The notes under the pieces are model-generated. The model worked only from the letters and a program-made list of their open reading frames with translations. It ran no database searches and was not told the origin of the DNA. From NCBI RefSeq assembly GCF_022012435.1, contig NZ_JAKLUA010000002.1:310001-374000 (forward strand): a stretch of 64,000 bases of DNA. The letters run 5' to 3'. Numbering within the stretch: the stretch's first letter is position 1; every line of letters begins with the position of its first letter. Origin of the DNA: Bradyrhizobium zhengyangense (GTDB taxonomy: Bacteria > Pseudomonadota > Alphaproteobacteria > Rhizobiales > Xanthobacteraceae). Made by a program: the position numbers and the translations under genes. Shown here piece by piece: positions 8,078 through 17,126 of this stretch.

Positions 8078-10816
8078 TCAGCCGTCCTGTTTGCGCAACA
8101 AGAGGCTCGCGGCCACGAGATAGGCAAGACCGAAGGCGAGCAGGATGAGATGGTTCGGATAGAGTTCGACGAAGCTGCGCGCCTTGGTGATGGTGCCCAG
8201 TGAAATGTTCTGAAACCAGAGCGAGGGAAAGCTCATGCCGATGAATCGACCGCTGCCCTGCAGGGCGGCGGCCGGGTAGAGGTAGCCGGAGAAATTGATC
8301 GCCGGGACGGTGCTGACGATGGCGGTGACGATGATCGCAGCCACCTGGCTGCGCACGAAGACGGACACGAGAATGCCGAAGGCAGTAGAGGCGAAGATAT
8401 AGAGCAGGCCGCCCAGCGCGAGCGCGGCAACCGAGCCCTTGACGATTACGCCGAAGGCAAGGCTCGCCAGCACCAAGAGGCTGACGAAACTCGCGCAGCT
8501 GAAGAGAATGTAGGGCAGCTGCTTGCCGAGCAGGAACTCCGCGACCGTCGCCGGCGAGGCGTAGAGATTGGTGATCGATCCGAGCTCGCGCTCGCGCACC
8601 ACGCCGAGGGCGGCGAGCATTGACGGGAAGAGCACCATGAAGATCATGACCAGTCCCGGCGTGAGCGCAAACACGCTGCGGAAATCCTGGTTATAGCGAA
8701 AACGCGGCTCGAGCGAGGCCGCCACGAGCTTCGGCACAGCGCCGCGGGTGCGGCGCGCGAGGTCCTCGACATAGGAGAGCACGATGCCGTCCACGTAGTT
8801 GCGCGTCGTCTCGGCGTGGAAGGGCGTCGCACCGTCGAGGAAGAAGGCGACCTCGGGCTGGCGGCCGGCGACGAGATCGCGGCCGTAGCCGGGCGGGATG
8901 TCGATCACCAGGCGCAGGTCGCCGGCGCGCAGACGACGATCGACCTCCGTCTCGCTGTGCAGGGGCGTCATCTGTCTGAAATAGCGCGAGGCGGCGAAGC
9001 TCTCGACCAGTTGCCGGCTGTCGGCGCTGTGGTCGCGATCGAGCACGGCGAAAGACAGGTTCTCCACGTCGAAGGTGATGCCGTATCCAAAGGTCAGAAG
9101 CAGCAGCAGCGGACCGAGCAGCGCAAAGCCCAGTCGTACCCAGTCGCGTAGCAGTTCGCGCATCTCGCGGTAGCTGAATGCCCACATGCGGCGCAGCGAT
9201 GCCCGCAGGCTGTCATTCGGCAGCGGACGGGCTGCCGCCGACGTCGTCCAGACGGCGTGCGCCCCTTCGTCGACCGTCCCGTCGGGATCGGCCTCTTCGA
9301 GATAGGCGATGAACGCGTCCTCCAGGCTGGCCGTGTTCCTGGCCTGCCGCAGCTCTTTTGGCGTGCCGACAGCAAGCACCTTGCCGGCGTGCATGAGGGA
9401 AACGCGATCGCAGCGCTCGGCCTCGTTCATGAAATGCGTCGACACGAAGATGGTCACGCCGTCGCGGCGGGACAACTCGCCAAGCAGGCGCCAGAACATG
9501 TCGCGCGCGGCGGGATCGACCCCGGAGGTCGGCTCGTCGAGGATCATCACCTCGGGGCGATGCAGGCATGCCGCAGCAAGCTGCAGCCGCTGCCGCATGC
9601 CGAGCGGCAGGCTCGGCGGCTTGCTGCTTGCCGCCTCGACCAGGCCGAAATGTTCCAGGGCCCGATCGGCAACCTGCTTCACCTCCGCTTCCGCAATACG
9701 ATAGAGGCGCGCATGCAGCTCGAGATTTTGGCGGACTGTCAGCTCCTCGTAGAGCGAGAAGCCCTGGGACATGTAGCCGACGCGCAGGCGCGTGGCGAGG
9801 TCGCCCGCCTCGACGGGACGTCCGAGCAGTTCGGCGCGTCCGTCGCTGATGTCCAACAGGCCGGTGAGCATCTTCATCGTCGTGGTCTTGCCGCAGCCGT
9901 TCGAGCCGAGGAACCCGAAGATCTCGCCACGCCGGATGCTGAAGCTGACATGATCGACGGCGACGAAGTCGCCGAACCGGCGCGTCAGCCCCTCGGCCAC
10001 GATGGCCGGCGTGTCGTCAGCGCTCGGTGGCAAAGGCGCGATGGGCACCATCTCAGGTGCGACGCTGCCGCCGTGTAGCGCGATATAGGCCTGTTCGAAG
10101 TGCTGGGTTCCGGTCTGCTTGAGGAGCTCGGACGGAGCGCCCTGCGCGAGCACGCGGCCGGCGTCGATGGCGACGACGTGATCGAAGCGCTCGGCTTCCT
10201 CCATATAGGCGGTCGAGACCAGCACTGTGAGCTGCGGACGCTGGGCGCGAATGTCGTCGATCAGCCGCCAGAACTGTCGCCGCGACAGGGGGTCGACGCC
10301 GGTGGTCGGTTCGTCGAGGATGAGCAGGTCGGGATCGTGGATCAGCGTGCAGCACAGCGACAGCTTCTGCTTCATGCCGCCCGAGAGATTGCCGGCCGGC
10401 CGGTCGGGAAACGGAGCAAGGCCGGTCGCTCTCAACAATTGCTTGATGCGAGCCGCGCGCTCGGTCGCCGACTGGCCGAACAGGCGGCCGAAATAATCGA
10501 TGTTCTCGGCGACCGATAGGCTCGGATAGAGATTGCGCCCGAGGCCCTGCGGCATGTAGGCGATGCGCGCCATGATGTCGTCGCGGTGGGCGCGCGAGGC
10601 GATGTCGCCGCCCAGTGTCCGGATGCTGCCGGCCTGCAAGCGGCGGACGCCGGCGATCAGCGCCAGCAGGGTCGATTTGCCGACGCCGTCAGGCCCGACC
10701 AGCGCCGTGGCGCTGCCGGCGCGGACGGACAGGCCGATGTCGGCCAGCGCCGTTACCTTGCCGTAGCGGTAGGCGACCTCGCTGACTTCAACGGCGAAAG
10801 GCTCAGCCGGCGACAT
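8078..10816 (-). CDS. rbbA: RbbA-type fused ABC ATPase/permease (two ATPase domains plus ABC-2 domain)
   Basis: A 912-residue fusion: ABC ATPase 1 (Walker A GPDGVGKST, signature LSGGMKQK, Walker B LLILDEPTTGVD), ABC ATPase 2 (Walker A GSNGCGKTT, Walker B VMILDEPTSGVD) and a C-terminal ABC-2 membrane domain from about residue 545 with RERELGSITNLYASP. The unusual GPDGVGKS P-loop and this domain order match E. coli RbbA/YhiH (about 911 residues). ATPase 2 has PLGMRQRLQLA where LSGGQ is expected. The ATG at 10816 gives a 14-nt overlap with the HlyD gene; a TTG 18 nt further upstream is possible. It probably powers drug or lipid-like efflux; a ribosome-linked role is reported for E. coli RbbA. 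Confidence 0.88.
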   Translation of the reverse strand: MSPAEPFAVEVSEVAYRYGKVTALADIGLSVRAGSATALVGPDGVGKSTLLALIAGVRRLQAGSIRTLGGDIASRAHRDDIMARIAYMPQGLGRNLYPSLSVAENIDYFGRLFGQSATERAARIKQLLRATGLAPFPDRPAGNLSGGMKQKLSLCCTLIHDPDLLILDEPTTGVDPLSRRQFWRLIDDIRAQRPQLTVLVSTAYMEEAERFDHVVAIDAGRVLAQGAPSELLKQTGTQHFEQAYIALHGGSVAPEMVPIAPLPPSADDTPAIVAEGLTRRFGDFVAVDHVSFSIRRGEIFGFLGSNGCGKTTTMKMLTGLLDISDGRAELLGRPVEAGDLATRLRVGYMSQGFSLYEELTVRQNLELHARLYRIAEAEVKQVADRALEHFGLVEAASSKPPSLPLGMRQRLQLAAACLHRPEVMILDEPTSGVDPAARDMFWRLLGELSRRDGVTIFVSTHFMNEAERCDRVSLMHAGKVLAVGTPKELRQARNTASLEDAFIAYLEEADPDGTVDEGAHAVWTTSAAARPLPNDSLRASLRRMWAFSYREMRELLRDWVRLGFALLGPLLLLLTFGYGITFDVENLSFAVLDRDHSADSRQLVESFAASRYFRQMTPLHSETEVDRRLRAGDLRLVIDIPPGYGRDLVAGRQPEVAFFLDGATPFHAETTRNYVDGIVLSYVEDLARRTRGAVPKLVAASLEPRFRYNQDFRSVFALTPGLVMIFMVLFPSMLAALGVVRERELGSITNLYASPATVAEFLLGKQLPYILFSCASFVSLLVLASLAFGVIVKGSVAALALGGLLYIFASTAFGILVSVFVRSQVAAIIVTAIVSTVPAINFSGYLYPAAALQGSGRFIGMSFPSLWFQNISLGTITKARSFVELYPNHLILLAFGLAYLVAASLLLRKQDG

Positions 10817-11792
10817 TGGGCAGCCGGATGGCAAGCCAGGCGGGCCAAGTCGCGTTCGGAGTCACCTGGACATAGGCGTTGCCGCTGAGGCCGGCTTTGA
10901 CATAGTCCCGGTAGGTGTCGAGCAGCTTCGGGTCGATGGCGAGCTTGACGCGGTACATCAGCTTCTGCCGCTCGTTCTGCGTCTCGACCGTCTTCGGCGT
11001 GAACTGCGCCTCGGCAGCGACGAAGGAGACAGTGGCAGGGAACACGGCGTTCGGAACCGAGTCGAGCACGATGCGCGCCTGCGAGCCGAGTGCGATCCGG
11101 CCGCTCTCGCCGGTCGGCAGGAAGACGGTCATGTAGACGTCGGAGAGATCGAGGATAGTGACCACACGACCGCCTGCCGCGACCACTTCGCCGGCCTGCA
11201 CAAGCTTGTACTCGACACGGCCCGACACCGGCGTGTGCAGTTCGGAATCGCTGAGCGTCGCCTCGATCTGCGCGACCTGGGCATCGGCGGCCTCCCTGGC
11301 CGCATTGGCTTCGACCATCGCCGCGCGCGCACCCTCGATTTGTGCGGCGGCGACGAGGCTTTGTGCGCGGCGCCGTTCGAGATCGGCCCTGGTTCCGGCG
11401 GACGTCTGCTCAAGACGCGTCGCGCGCTGCGTCTCGATCTCGGCCAAGTCGTACTCCGCCTTGCGGATATTGATGTCGGCCTCGGCATGGGTGATGGAGG
11501 CTGCGGCGCGCTGAACCGCGGCCTTGGCGCCGGCAAGCTGTGCGCGCAGCTCCGTGGTATCGAGCGCGGCGATCAGCTCGCCCTTCTCAACGGCATCACC
11601 TTCCTTGACGCGGACTTGCGCCACCCGCCCGGGCAATTTGGAGGCGATGTCGACGCGCGTCACTTCGATGCGGCCGTTGGCGGTCGCAAGCCCGACAGGG
11701 GTCTGCACCGCCATCACTTGCGTCCAGTAGATATATCCGCCTGCAGCAAGCGTAAGCAGGGCGGCGATAGCAAATACTGCGGGGCCACGCAT
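10803..11792 (-). CDS. HlyD-family membrane fusion protein (YhiI-like)
   Basis: Periplasmic adaptor linking the inner-membrane exporter to an outer-membrane channel, 329 residues. It has one N-terminal membrane anchor (about residues 5-22), a biotinyl-lipoyl half-motif (ASKLPGRVAQVRVKEGDAVEKGE, about 51-73), a long alanine-rich coiled-coil hairpin (about 80-185), then the second lipoyl half (SELHTPVSGRVEYKLVQAGEVV) and a beta-barrel domain. It is the first gene of the exporter operon and overlaps the next gene by 14 nt. No matching TolC-type gene is adjacent, so a general outer-membrane factor elsewhere would be needed. Confidence 0.9.
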   Translation of the reverse strand: MRGPAVFAIAALLTLAAGGYIYWTQVMAVQTPVGLATANGRIEVTRVDIASKLPGRVAQVRVKEGDAVEKGELIAALDTTELRAQLAGAKAAVQRAAASITHAEADINIRKAEYDLAEIETQRATRLEQTSAGTRADLERRRAQSLVAAAQIEGARAAMVEANAAREAADAQVAQIEATLSDSELHTPVSGRVEYKLVQAGEVVAAGGRVVTILDLSDVYMTVFLPTGESGRIALGSQARIVLDSVPNAVFPATVSFVAAEAQFTPKTVETQNERQKLMYRVKLAIDPKLLDTYRDYVKAGLSGNAYVQVTPNATWPAWLAIRLPNVAG

Positions 11793-12155
11793 TGTTAGGC
11801 GCCATATCTCAACGGTCCGATCGAATGCCTTGAATAGCCTGAGATCGTCGGACCAGCTTGAGTTAGCTCAATGAGGGCGCTGCTTGGCTGGCCTCGTGGT
11901 CGACTTGGCAATGACTTGCCCAAGATTTACCCACCGCCCCAGACCCGCTCGTGGTTGGATTTTCGCTGTCAACGGTTGATCCACGATGAGCGGATCTTGG
12001 CTCAGAAGAGGGGACTTTTCGGCCTTATTCCAAACGCCCCCTTGAAATCGTTGAATTATCAAACTGATTTTGATTCCGCCATTCGGAGGCCCGGACCCAC
12101 TTAGCGCGAAGCCCGCGGCGCACTCGCAACAGCGCGGCGGAATTTTTTTGTCATC
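11793..12155. other. Intergenic region with tRNA-Gln remnant
   Basis: 363 bases between the exporter operon and the uptake ABC operon. The composition is visibly less GC-rich than its neighbours. No convincing gene is present; short open frames on both strands have no recognisable product or ribosome binding site. It should hold the exporter operon promoter near its left end, and it contains the tRNA-Gln fragment at 12066-12089. Confidence 0.5.
12066..12089 (+). repeat. Internal fragment of tRNA-Gln (anticodon arm to variable loop)
   Basis: 24 nt here are identical to tRNA-Gln positions 6891-6914, covering the anticodon loop and 3' strand, the variable region and the start of the T-stem. The match breaks down in the T-arm, with only scattered identities after it, and nothing matches 5' of it. 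A copy that begins at the anticodon loop is what an attachment site left by a tyrosine recombinase using that loop would look like, with later decay of its 3' end. Confidence 0.7.
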
Positions 12156-12998
12156 TTACCTCGCTGCTTCCTGCTTAGCGCGGGCGACCATCTGGGTGGG
12201 ATCGACGAAACGTAGCGCGATCAGCAGCCAGATCAGCGTGGTGATCATGTAGATGACCGCCATCGCGTCGATCGACTGGCCCGCCCTCACGCCGGCTGCA
12301 TAGACGGCGTAGTAAAGCGCGACAACCAGCGTCTGGCTATCGGGCCCGGCGGTAAAAAAAGTCAACTCGAACATCGCAATCGTGCGTACCAGTACCAGTA
12401 GCAGCGCTGCCAGAATGCCCGGTGCGAGCAGCGGAACCAGGACGTAAACAAACAGCTGCCCTGTCCCGGCGCCGAACACGCGGGCCGCGGACTCGATACG
12501 CGGGTCGATTTGCTCGATAAAGGGGATCATCACCAGGATGACGAAAGGCACTGTCGGCACGAGGTTGGCAATGATGACGCCCCAAAATGTTCCGCCGACG
12601 CCGAGCCGATAGAGCACGGTCGCGAGCGGAATGCCGAACGTGATCGGCGGGATCATCAGGGGGAGCAGAAACAACAGCATGACGAGCTGCTTGCCGGGGA
12701 AGTTGCGGCGGGCCAGCGCATAGGCTGCGGGCACGCCGAACAGCCCTGATAACAGCACCACAGCGCCAACTACCTGGAACGTGGTGATCAACACATCACC
12801 GAGCTGAAATTCGTCCCACGCCGAGCGGTACCAGCGAGTCGTGTAGCCGGCCGGCAACCACGTTCCGAGCCATCGCGTGCCGAAGGAGTTGATCACGACC
12901 GTCGCAATCATCGCCATGAAGTTGATGATGAAGAAGATAACGGCTGCCCAGATCGCCACGGCCCACAGTCGCTCGGAGATGGTCTTGTCCTGGCCCAT
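12156..12998 (-). CDS. ABC transporter permease, spermidine/putrescine or iron type (second permease)
   Basis: Inner-membrane channel subunit of a binding-protein-dependent importer, 280 residues with six predicted helices. The EAA-loop segment ESAARVFGAGTGQLFVYVLVPLLAPGI (near 168-195) contacts the ATPase and matches the PotC/PotI-like class. It is the last gene of a five-gene minus-strand set: regulator, binding protein, ATPase, permease, permease. It starts 6 nt after the stop of the preceding permease. Substrate class is judged only from the family. Confidence 0.87.
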   Translation of the reverse strand: MGQDKTISERLWAVAIWAAVIFFIINFMAMIATVVINSFGTRWLGTWLPAGYTTRWYRSAWDEFQLGDVLITTFQVVGAVVLLSGLFGVPAAYALARRNFPGKQLVMLLFLLPLMIPPITFGIPLATVLYRLGVGGTFWGVIIANLVPTVPFVILVMIPFIEQIDPRIESAARVFGAGTGQLFVYVLVPLLAPGILAALLLVLVRTIAMFELTFFTAGPDSQTLVVALYYAVYAAGVRAGQSIDAMAVIYMITTLIWLLIALRFVDPTQMVARAKQEAAR

Positions 12999-13004
12999 TG
13001 CCCT

Positions 13005-13931
13005 TTAGCCCTTTCCGCCACCCGCCGCGCCACGGTAGAACAGGTTTCGCCCCGCGAGTGCCAGCACGACGACGGTGAGTTGCACGAAGCCCATGATCAT
13101 TGCGATCGTCGCGGCCATGGACGCGTCGTACTGCTCGTAGGCAGCCTGATAGGCAGCGATCGAGATCACTCTTGTATCGCCGGCCGGCGCCCCCAGCAGC
13201 ACCGCCGACGGAAACACTGAAAACGTTTGAACGAAGGAGAGGCAGAAGTTGACAGCGAGCCCCTGCACCAGCAGCGGCAGCACAATATGGCGGAAGCGCG
13301 CTCGGGCCGTGGCCCCGAGCGTTGCGGCGGCCTGCTCGAGCGAGGCATCGATCCCGGTGATATAAGAGAGGGTCAGCAGAAAGGTGAAGGGGAAGCCGGA
13401 CAGAATCAGGGAGATCATCACGCCGGTGTAGTTGTGCACGAGCCGCAGCGGCGCGCTGATCACGCCCAACAGCATCAGCGTGCGATTCAGCCAGCCCTGC
13501 GGACCGAGATAATTGAGCAGGCCCTCGGCGATCAGCACCGTGCCGAGCGTGATCGGGATGACGAGGATTGTCGTCAACAGCCGGCGGCGGTGCAGCTTGC
13601 GCACGCGAAGCGCGACCGGAATCGAAACCAGTACGTTGATGATGGTCGCCGGCAGCGCGAGCCGCAATGTCGCGTAAATAGTGTCATAGAGGAACGGGTC
13701 GGAGAAGAATTTTCTGTAGTTGGCAAGGAAGTCCCCGGCACGCGGCTTGAATGACAACACCAAACCATAGAGGAACGGATAGACGAAGAGACCGAGCACA
13801 AAAAGCACCGCAGGCACCACCAGAAGGGTGATGCCGTCGATGTCATGGAGCGCAAGCCGGACGCGCCAGGGAGTGCGTTCATGAGTACTCTCTTGCGTGG
13901 CGCGCGCCAGCCGATCGGAAGTATGGGTCAT
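13005..13931 (-). CDS. ABC transporter permease, spermidine/putrescine type (first permease)
   Basis: Partner channel subunit, 308 residues from the ATG at 13931. About 35 polar residues precede helix 1 (ITLLVVPAVLFVLGLFVYPF), and six helices follow. The EAA-loop motif LEQAAATLGATARARFRHIVLPLL is clear. The ATG overlaps the stop of the ATPase gene (ATGA, 4 nt), which implies translational coupling. A longer frame reaches back to 14222 inside the ATPase gene, but that part is arginine-rich shadow sequence. Confidence 0.87.
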   Translation of the reverse strand: MTHTSDRLARATQESTHERTPWRVRLALHDIDGITLLVVPAVLFVLGLFVYPFLYGLVLSFKPRAGDFLANYRKFFSDPFLYDTIYATLRLALPATIINVLVSIPVALRVRKLHRRRLLTTILVIPITLGTVLIAEGLLNYLGPQGWLNRTLMLLGVISAPLRLVHNYTGVMISLILSGFPFTFLLTLSYITGIDASLEQAAATLGATARARFRHIVLPLLVQGLAVNFCLSFVQTFSVFPSAVLLGAPAGDTRVISIAAYQAAYEQYDASMAATIAMIMGFVQLTVVVLALAGRNLFYRGAAGGGKG

Positions 13932-14995
13932 GATGTGCCCGCATAAATCAGCACGCGGGTCGGATCGGCGGCCAGGAGCACCCGCTCGCCCTTCCGTACT
14001 GGTTGCGGTGAGCAGAAATAGAGCTCGGTACCGTCGCTTGCACGTCCGGAGCAGTAGAACTCGCGTCCGTGGTACTGCGCGCTCTCCACAATCGCGGCTA
14101 CTGGTCCGTCGCTGGCGGGCCTGAGATCGTCGGGCCGAACGGCAACGATCGCCTGATCGGCGGGGCGTTGTTCGATGGCCATCCCTTTGAGCGCAGCGCC
14201 GCCGACAGACACCTGAATGCAACCGCTGCCGCCGCCGTCGAGCACGCGCGCGGGCAGCACGTTGCGATAACCCATGAACTCCGCAACATCGGCATGCGCC
14301 GGCCGGCCGTAGAGCTCCGCCGGCGTGCCGACCTGGCGCACCGTGCCGTCGCGCATCACGACGATCCGGTCGGCCAGCGAAAGCGCCTCCTCCTGGTCGT
14401 GGGTGACATAGATGGTGGCCGAGCCGATCAGGTCATGGATGCGGCGGATCTCCGAGCGCATTTCCAGTCGAAGCTTTGCATCCAGGTTGGACAGCGGCTC
14501 ATCCATCAAGACCAGCGGCGGTTCGATCACGATGGCACGTGCGATCGCCACGCGTTGTTGCTGACCGCCCGAAAGCTGACCCGGCAGCTTGTCGCCCTGC
14601 TGGCCGAGGCGGACGATGGCAAGGGCTTCCTCGACCTTGCGCGCGATCTCCTCCTTTGGCCTGCGTTGCATTGTGAGCCCGAAGCCGATGTTGCGGCGGA
14701 CTGTCATATGCGGAAACAGCGCATAGTTCTGGAACACCATGCCGAAGCCGCGCTCTTCCGGCTTGAGCCGGTCGATCCGGGTCTGGTCGAGCCAGATGCT
14801 GCCGCCGCTCAGCGTGAGCAGGCCTGCGAGGCAGTTGAGTGCGGTCGACTTGCCGCATCCGGACGGGCCGAGGAGTGCAATGAACTCGCCCCGTTTGACG
14901 CTCAGGCTGACGCCCTTGAGGGCGTTCAGCATGCCAAAGCTGCGATTCAGGTCCTCCAGCCGGAGCTCGCGGAAGTCACGTCCTGCAATCGACAT
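13928..14995 (-). CDS. ABC transporter ATP-binding protein (PotA/UgpC-like)
   Basis: Cytoplasmic ATPase of the importer, 355 residues. Walker A GPSGCGKST (about 43-51), Q-loop, signature LSGGQQQR (about 141-148), Walker B VLMDEPLSNLD and the H-loop THD are all present. The C-terminal 110 residues form a TOBE/MOI-like regulatory domain (IVAVRPDDLRP). GGAG lies about 11 nt before the ATG. It is coupled to the downstream permease through an ATGA overlap. Confidence 0.92.
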   Translation of the reverse strand: MSIAGRDFRELRLEDLNRSFGMLNALKGVSLSVKRGEFIALLGPSGCGKSTALNCLAGLLTLSGGSIWLDQTRIDRLKPEERGFGMVFQNYALFPHMTVRRNIGFGLTMQRRPKEEIARKVEEALAIVRLGQQGDKLPGQLSGGQQQRVAIARAIVIEPPLVLMDEPLSNLDAKLRLEMRSEIRRIHDLIGSATIYVTHDQEEALSLADRIVVMRDGTVRQVGTPAELYGRPAHADVAEFMGYRNVLPARVLDGGGSGCIQVSVGGAALKGMAIEQRPADQAIVAVRPDDLRPASDGPVAAIVESAQYHGREFYCSGRASDGTELYFCSPQPVRKGERVLLAADPTRVLIYAGTS

Positions 14996-15061
14996 GTATC
15001 AAGAACTCCAGGAGAACCAGGCTGCTCTCATCTGAGGGCCATAAAGGCAGGCCACCCCGCG

Positions 15062-16243
15062 TCATTTCTTCTTTTGGGCGCCGATCTGCTCATCCCAGCG
15101 ACCGAAGGCGTAGACGAGCTTATCGGGTGTCAGCGGCAGCTCCTGTGGGTTGCCAGTGATCGCGGCCTCATATTCCGCGCGACCGAATTCCTTGATGACG
15201 TCTTGGCTGTCCTGTGGCGCCATCGCCAGCGTGACATCCTTCACTGCCGGTCCCGGATAAAAGTAGCCGGTGTCGTAGGTGGTGGCCTGCGCGTCCTTGC
15301 CGAGCAGATAGTTGAGGAGATCGAGCAGCACCGCGAGCTTGTCAGGGCTGACGCCCTTGGGGATACACAGATAGTGGGCGTCGAGAATCCAGTGGAAGCC
15401 TTTCAGGAAGAAGACCTTTGCTTCTTTCGGCACAACGCCGAGCGCACGCGGGTTGATGTCCCAGCCCATCTGTGAGGGGATCATGTCGCGCGAACCTTCG
15501 CCGAGCTCCTTCATCACCGCGCCCGTACCCGCGGGATAATATTCGACGTTTTGCCCAAGCTCCTTGAGGAACGACCATGTCTTGTCCCAGCCGTCCTTTG
15601 GATCCTTCGGGTCTTTGTCCCCGAGGATGTAGGGAAGCCCCATCATGAATACGCGGCCCGGACCCGAGTTGGCGGGACGTGCGTACATGAATCGGTTGGG
15701 GTTGGCCTTGGCCCAGGCCAGCAACTCCTCGGCCGTGCCCGGCACCTGCTTCACCTTCTCGGGCATGTATTCCATCACGGGGCCTGCCGGACAGAACACA
15801 ATGCAAACGCCCTGATTGGCCGCGAGCCCCTGCATGGCGCGCGCGCCCGGCAGATAGATATCGTCGAGCTTCGGCAGCTTGTCCGCGTAGTCCTTCACGG
15901 TCGGAATCCAGAGGTTCTGGTCGACTCCCGCTGAGAGGGCATCGATGCCGGTCAGCACGCCGTCAATGTCGACCCGGCCAGCGTCCTGTTGCGCCTTGAT
16001 TTTGCCGGGCAGCTCCGGCGCCGGCGCCTTGGTAAAGGTGATCTTGGAGACGAGACTGGGCTTCTTGGCGCGGTAGGCCTCGATCGCCTTTTGCGTCAAA
16101 GCCAGGTTGCCGGCAACGTCGACGATGTTCAAGGAAACGGGGGAGGACGGCAGCGGCGGAGACGCCGCGAAAGCGCGACCGTTGAAGGCGAACGAGCCGG
16201 CGAGGCCCGCGACGACGTTGCGGCGAGTAGGTGCAAATGTCAT
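15062..16243 (-). CDS. Extracellular solute-binding protein of the ABC importer (Tat-type signal)
   Basis: Periplasmic binding protein, 393 residues from the ATG at 16243, which has GGGAGAGAG upstream. The N-terminus has a twin-arginine signal (PTRRNVVAGLAG, cleavage probably after the AFA near residue 27), so it may be exported folded. The body resembles family 1 / PotD-like binding proteins: SLNIVDVAGNLALTQKAIEAYRAK at the start and a late KGVSPDKLAVLLDLLNYLL hinge. The frame could be extended to 16408, but that leader is basic and not signal-like. The ligand is unknown; polyamines, iron or small carboxylates are possible. Confidence 0.85.
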   Translation of the reverse strand: MTFAPTRRNVVAGLAGSFAFNGRAFAASPPLPSSPVSLNIVDVAGNLALTQKAIEAYRAKKPSLVSKITFTKAPAPELPGKIKAQQDAGRVDIDGVLTGIDALSAGVDQNLWIPTVKDYADKLPKLDDIYLPGARAMQGLAANQGVCIVFCPAGPVMEYMPEKVKQVPGTAEELLAWAKANPNRFMYARPANSGPGRVFMMGLPYILGDKDPKDPKDGWDKTWSFLKELGQNVEYYPAGTGAVMKELGEGSRDMIPSQMGWDINPRALGVVPKEAKVFFLKGFHWILDAHYLCIPKGVSPDKLAVLLDLLNYLLGKDAQATTYDTGYFYPGPAVKDVTLAMAPQDSQDVIKEFGRAEYEAAITGNPQELPLTPDKLVYAFGRWDEQIGAQKKK

Positions 16244-16292
16244 GGCCGTTCTCTCTCCCTTTTGAATTGGCGCGCAACGTCTTGCGCGATGC

Positions 16293-17126
16293 TTATGGTA
16301 AGTTGTCGGCTTGTACTTTCCGCGGCCGCTTCCGGGCTTCTTGATCGAGTGCTTCGCGCCGCGGCTGCAGATTTCCGTCCTCTTCGGCGAAATAGTCGTA
16401 CTTCCCACCCTTGAGAATCTCGATGGTCTTCAGAATTCCCCGCGTGTGGGTGCGCATGGCCGCGACAGCGCCCTCGCGATCCCGGGCGCAGAGCCCGTCG
16501 ATGATGAGGGCGTGCTGGGCGATGACAGATGGTTGTTTGTGCAGGATCGTCATAGCGAGATAGCGCACGCGATCCATCTGTGCCTTGGCACCGGCCACAA
16601 ACTGCCAGGCTGTCGGATGGCCGGCGATCGAAAAAATCCGGGCATGCATGGCCTCGTCGGCGCGGATAAAGCCCTCCTCGTCGCCGCTTCGCTGCAATGC
16701 GCGCTGGCGATCCAGAAGAGCCTTCAGGTCATCGGCCTGCCTGGAATCCATCTGCGCGACCGCCTTTTCGACCGCGGCGCATTCCAGCGTCTCGCGAACG
16801 AATTGGCTGTCCAAGACCTCGGCGAGTTTGATCGGTGCGACGAACGAGCCATATTGCGGAAATATCTCGACCAGGCCTTCATCAGCGAGCTTGATCATGG
16901 CCTCCCGGATTGGCGTTCGCGATACGCGAAAACGTTGGACCAATTCCTGATCGGTTAGGCCGGCGCGTGGCGGCAGGCGACCGCAGATGATGTCGCGGCG
17001 CAGGAGGGCATGGATCTGCTCTGCGATGGTATTGCGCCTCAACAGAATTGCGTCGGCCTCGGCGGGTGCGGAGCTGATTGGACGGCCGCCTTGGCGACCG
17101 CGATCGCGCGCCGTGCGTCGGTCCAA
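16293..17126 (-). CDS. GntR-family transcriptional regulator (FCD subgroup)
   Basis: 277-residue regulator with an N-terminal winged helix (about 31-97; the recognition segment TDQELVQRFRVSRTPIREAMIKL is typical) and a helical FCD ligand domain (about 105-240). The start is a TTG at 17126 preceded by GGGAGGA with 5-6 nt spacing, so a non-ATG start is well supported. It is the first gene of the uptake operon, with 49 nt before the binding-protein gene, and probably controls the operon and itself through the palindrome at 17154-17167. Its ligand is probably the transported compound or a product of it. Confidence 0.9.
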   Translation of the reverse strand: MDRRTARDRGRQGGRPISSAPAEADAILLRRNTIAEQIHALLRRDIICGRLPPRAGLTDQELVQRFRVSRTPIREAMIKLADEGLVEIFPQYGSFVAPIKLAEVLDSQFVRETLECAAVEKAVAQMDSRQADDLKALLDRQRALQRSGDEEGFIRADEAMHARIFSIAGHPTAWQFVAGAKAQMDRVRYLAMTILHKQPSVIAQHALIIDGLCARDREGAVAAMRTHTRGILKTIEILKGGKYDYFAEEDGNLQPRREALDQEARKRPRKVQADNLP

